Shown here in pieces: positions 61,982-63,705 of a stretch of 63,705 nt of DNA. Made by a program: the position numbers and the translations under genes. Below the pieces are notes generated by a model. That model worked only from the letters and a program-made list of their open reading frames with translations, had not been told where the DNA came from and made no database searches. Position 1 is the stretch's first letter. Every line of letters starts with the position of its first letter. Source of the stretch: HGM04593 sp045661205. Lineage in GTDB: Bacteria; Bacteroidota; Bacteroidia; Bacteroidales; Bacteroidaceae. The DNA lies in NCBI GenBank assembly GCA_045661205.1, contig JAZRFE010000012.1, forward strand, positions 1 through 63,705, written 5' to 3'.

Positions 61982-63358
61982 ATGAAAAACTACATTCTAT
62001 TACTTGTGACGCTGCTCATCGTCTCGTGCGGCACAGCCGACGGTTGGAAAAGAGCCAACGGCACCACAGTAACAAACGAAGAGATAACCCTTACAGCGGG
62101 CGACAAGCTCACCACGACGAGCGAGTACAAGAACTTTCTCATCGAGGGCAAGGCCTACACCGAAAAAGATGCCGAAGCATCGTTGCTGTTCCACACCGAT
62201 GGCGAGAGCGGCTACGAAGTAATCTTCCGCAACGGAGCCATGGATGGCACACGAAAAACCGGTAGTCTCGCCACCGTGCGCAACCTCTACCGTTCGTTGG
62301 CCGAGGATAGCAGCTGGTTCGACTTTCAGATAGCCGTACGCGGGAAGAACATCGCCATAAGCATCAACGGCACAGACGTTGTATGCTACACAGAGCCCGA
62401 GAGCCCCTACCGTACAGCAGAATACTCGCGCCGTACACTCGGAGAGGGCAACATCATGCTCGTGGGAAAAACAGGAAACACAAAATTCAACAACCTACTC
62501 ATCACCCCTCTTGCCGACGACGCACGTAACGAAAACGACACCCTGCCCGCCATCGACGAGCAGAACGACGCCATAATACGCCTGCAACAACGTAACTTCC
62601 CTGTGATAGACTATCACGTACACCTGAAAGGCGGTCTTACCAAAGAGATGGCCCATGCAATGTCAATGAACTACGGCATCAACTACGGAGTAGCACCCAA
62701 CGCAGGTGAAGGCGGTGTAGGGCGCATGCTCGCCGACGACAAAGAGGTGTACGAATACTACGAAGAGGTAAAACCCCTGCCCTTCCTTTGCGGTGTTCAA
62801 GGCGAAGGTCGCCGATGGACATCCACATTCTCACAAGAAGCACTGGGCATCTTCGACTACCTATTCACCGATGCAATGACCATAAGAGACCACAAGAACC
62901 GCAACTCGCGTATATATCGCGCCGAGGAGGTACACTACGACGGCCTCACCAAAGAGCAATACATGGACATCATAGTTGAACAGACTGTAAAAATCCTCAC
63001 CAACGAACCTGCAGATATTTTCGCAAACCCCACATACATTCCCGACGAAATGAACGTCTATTACGATAAATATTGGACAGACGAAAGAATAAACAAAGTT
63101 CTCGACGTGCTCCAACAGCACAACATAGCATTGGAAATAAACCCACGATACAAAATCCCCAGCCTCAAAATCATAAGCATGGCAAAGGAACGCGGGCTGA
63201 AATTCACATTCGGCACCAACAACGTTGATGCCAATTTCGGCAAGCTCGAATATTGCATAGAAGCGATAGAAAAATGCGGAATAACAGCCGACGACGTATG
63301 GTTCCCATCAATGAGCATCAGACACACCCGACCGGTAGTGATATATAATAAGGATTAA
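61982..63358 (+). CDS. Lipoprotein with DUF1080-like lectin domain and PHP-like C-terminal domain
   Basis: The 458-residue protein has a lipobox LIVSC (Cys16). Residues ~25-180 form a concanavalin-like beta-sandwich (DUF1080-like): FLIEGKAYTEKDAEASLLFHTD, YEVIFRNGAMDGT, WFDFQIAVRGKNIAISINGTDVV. Residues ~200-455 resemble the PHP fold: PVIDYHVHLKGG and TFGTNNVDANFG, where PHP proteins usually have GSDAH. The missing His suggests altered metal binding. Surface or periplasmic location is expected. I do not know a substrate; sugar phosphate or glycan hydrolysis is a guess. Confidence 0.75.
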   Translation: MKNYILLLVTLLIVSCGTADGWKRANGTTVTNEEITLTAGDKLTTTSEYKNFLIEGKAYTEKDAEASLLFHTDGESGYEVIFRNGAMDGTRKTGSLATVRNLYRSLAEDSSWFDFQIAVRGKNIAISINGTDVVCYTEPESPYRTAEYSRRTLGEGNIMLVGKTGNTKFNNLLITPLADDARNENDTLPAIDEQNDAIIRLQQRNFPVIDYHVHLKGGLTKEMAHAMSMNYGINYGVAPNAGEGGVGRMLADDKEVYEYYEEVKPLPFLCGVQGEGRRWTSTFSQEALGIFDYLFTDAMTIRDHKNRNSRIYRAEEVHYDGLTKEQYMDIIVEQTVKILTNEPADIFANPTYIPDEMNVYYDKYWTDERINKVLDVLQQHNIALEINPRYKIPSLKIISMAKERGLKFTFGTNNVDANFGKLEYCIEAIEKCGITADDVWFPSMSIRHTRPVVIYNKD

Positions 63359-63385
63359 AAAATATAAAAATATTTTGTATCTTTG

Positions 63386-63478
63386 ACATATCGGAAACAA
63401 CCTTTGATATTCTCAAGATATGAAAGCCCAGTTGTGAAAACACTAAAAGCGGGGACAACGTCTTCGCTTTTCTTTTTT
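63386..63478 (+). ncRNA. Candidate small structured RNA beside the rRNA operon
   Basis: A perfect -7 box TATCTTTG (63378-63385) is followed, without an open reading frame, by about 90 nt. These fold as ACAAC...GTTGT around an ATAT/ATAT stem and end in an intrinsic terminator (63445-63478). The -33 region (TTAA) is poor. It could instead be the 3' untranslated region of the upstream lipoprotein gene. Confidence 0.4.
63445..63478 (+). terminator. Intrinsic terminator, plus strand
   Basis: AAAAGCG (63445-63451) pairs with CGCTTTT (63465-63471), with GAC/GTC pairing inside, followed by a T-rich tract to 63478. It lies 87 nt after the upstream CDS. Confidence 0.75.
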
Positions 63479-63570
63479 ACGCTCATCCCGTTTTTTACAT
63501 CATAAGTGGGTTTAATAGAAATTTAGTATGTGAAAGCAAATAATGACTCGGCAAGCAGATGCGTACACAC

Positions 63571-63610
63571 AAAAAAGCGAGAGTTCTAAGCAATTGCTTG
63601 GAACTCTCGC
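63571..63610 (-). terminator. rRNA operon terminator
   Basis: The hairpin GCGAGAGTTC...GAACTCTCGC (63577-63610), with AAGCAATTGCTT inside, is followed on the minus strand by six T (63576-63571). It lies 11 nt downstream of the 5S gene. Confidence 0.92.
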
Positions 63611-63621
63611 GGAGTAAAAAA

Positions 63622-63705
63622 GTGGCGATGACCTACTCTCCCACAACTAAATGCAGTACCATCGGCGCGGGTGGGCTTAACTTCTCTGTTCGGGATGGGA
63701 AGAGG
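63622..63705 (-). rRNA. rrf: 5S ribosomal RNA (3' part; 5' end outside window)
   Basis: The reverse complement reads CCTCTTCCCATCCCGAACAG, then AGAAGTTAAGCCC, CGATGGTACTGC and GTGGGAGAGTAGGTCATCGCC, the conserved 3' two thirds of bacterial 5S rRNA. The operon continues past the right edge. The exact 3' end (about 63622) is judged from the family pattern. Confidence 0.95.

Overview
The window is chromosomal DNA from a member of the Bacteroidota, most likely order Bacteroidales (Prevotella/Bacteroides-like). The evidence is the TTTG-N19-TAnnTTTG type of promoter, two secreted proteins with type IX secretion C-terminal signals (one type A, one type B), a fused LpxC-FabZ, a fused AmgK-RapZ protein, and many families largely confined to this phylum (DUF4301, DUF1573, DUF2027-Smr, LysM plus periplasmic-binding fusions). 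The species cannot be fixed from the sequence. The right edge enters an rRNA operon (5S rRNA on the minus strand). No phage, insertion sequence, CRISPR array or tRNA was seen.

Layout. 1-1.7 kb: 5' part of a rimP-nusA operon (minus strand) behind a promoter whose short leader contains an intrinsic terminator. 1.7-11.4 kb: minus-strand genes for a T9SS cargo protein, a GH36 alpha-galactosidase with a GH43 lipoprotein, a POT peptide transporter, uvrA and a type B T9SS cargo protein. 11.4-14.3 kb: a structured repeat followed by cell-surface genes (GT2, GT90-like, LpxL-type acyltransferase). 14.5-18.5 kb: a translationally coupled trio of two LysM/binding-protein paralogues and an outer-membrane barrel. 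18.6-23.1 kb: DUF4301, a long RelA-type (p)ppGpp synthetase lacking hydrolase residues, and a DUF1573 protein. 23.2-26.6 kb: M18 aminopeptidase, MurU-like nucleotidyltransferase and an AmgK-RapZ fusion, apparently one operon for cell-wall sugar recycling. 26.8-32.2 kb: serC-serA-DUF1015-yigZ-two tandem unknown paralogues, from one strong promoter. 32.3-37 kb: DbpA-like helicase, then grpE-dnaJ-folC. 37-40.9 kb: galM-galactose transporter-galK. 40.9-44.1 kb: tRNA methyltransferase, lipid kinase, antiporter, with a second structured repeat.

44.5-53.4 kb is a run of plus-strand core genes: purM, prfA, pyrF, then lpxD-lpxC/fabZ-lpxA-(pRiA4 ORF-3-like)-miaA-esterase. 53.5-58 kb: stand-alone TrpB2-type enzyme, then nrdD-nrdG for anaerobic deoxynucleotide synthesis. 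58-63.4 kb: pepT, eno, a DUF2027-Smr protein, and a lipoprotein joining a DUF1080-like domain to a PHP-like domain. The last 350 bases hold a possible small structured RNA, two terminators and the 3' part of the 5S rRNA gene.

Together the genes suggest an anaerobic saccharolytic and peptidolytic gut or oral type of bacterium. It releases galactose from alpha-galactosides and feeds it to GalM/GalK, takes up peptides, builds lipid A, and recycles muropeptide sugars. The most interesting items are regulatory or poorly studied: the terminator in the nusA leader, the covarying intergenic repeat, the AmgK-RapZ fusion, the LysM-sensor/OMP trio, the hydrolase-dead Rel, and the candidate small RNA beside the rRNA operon.
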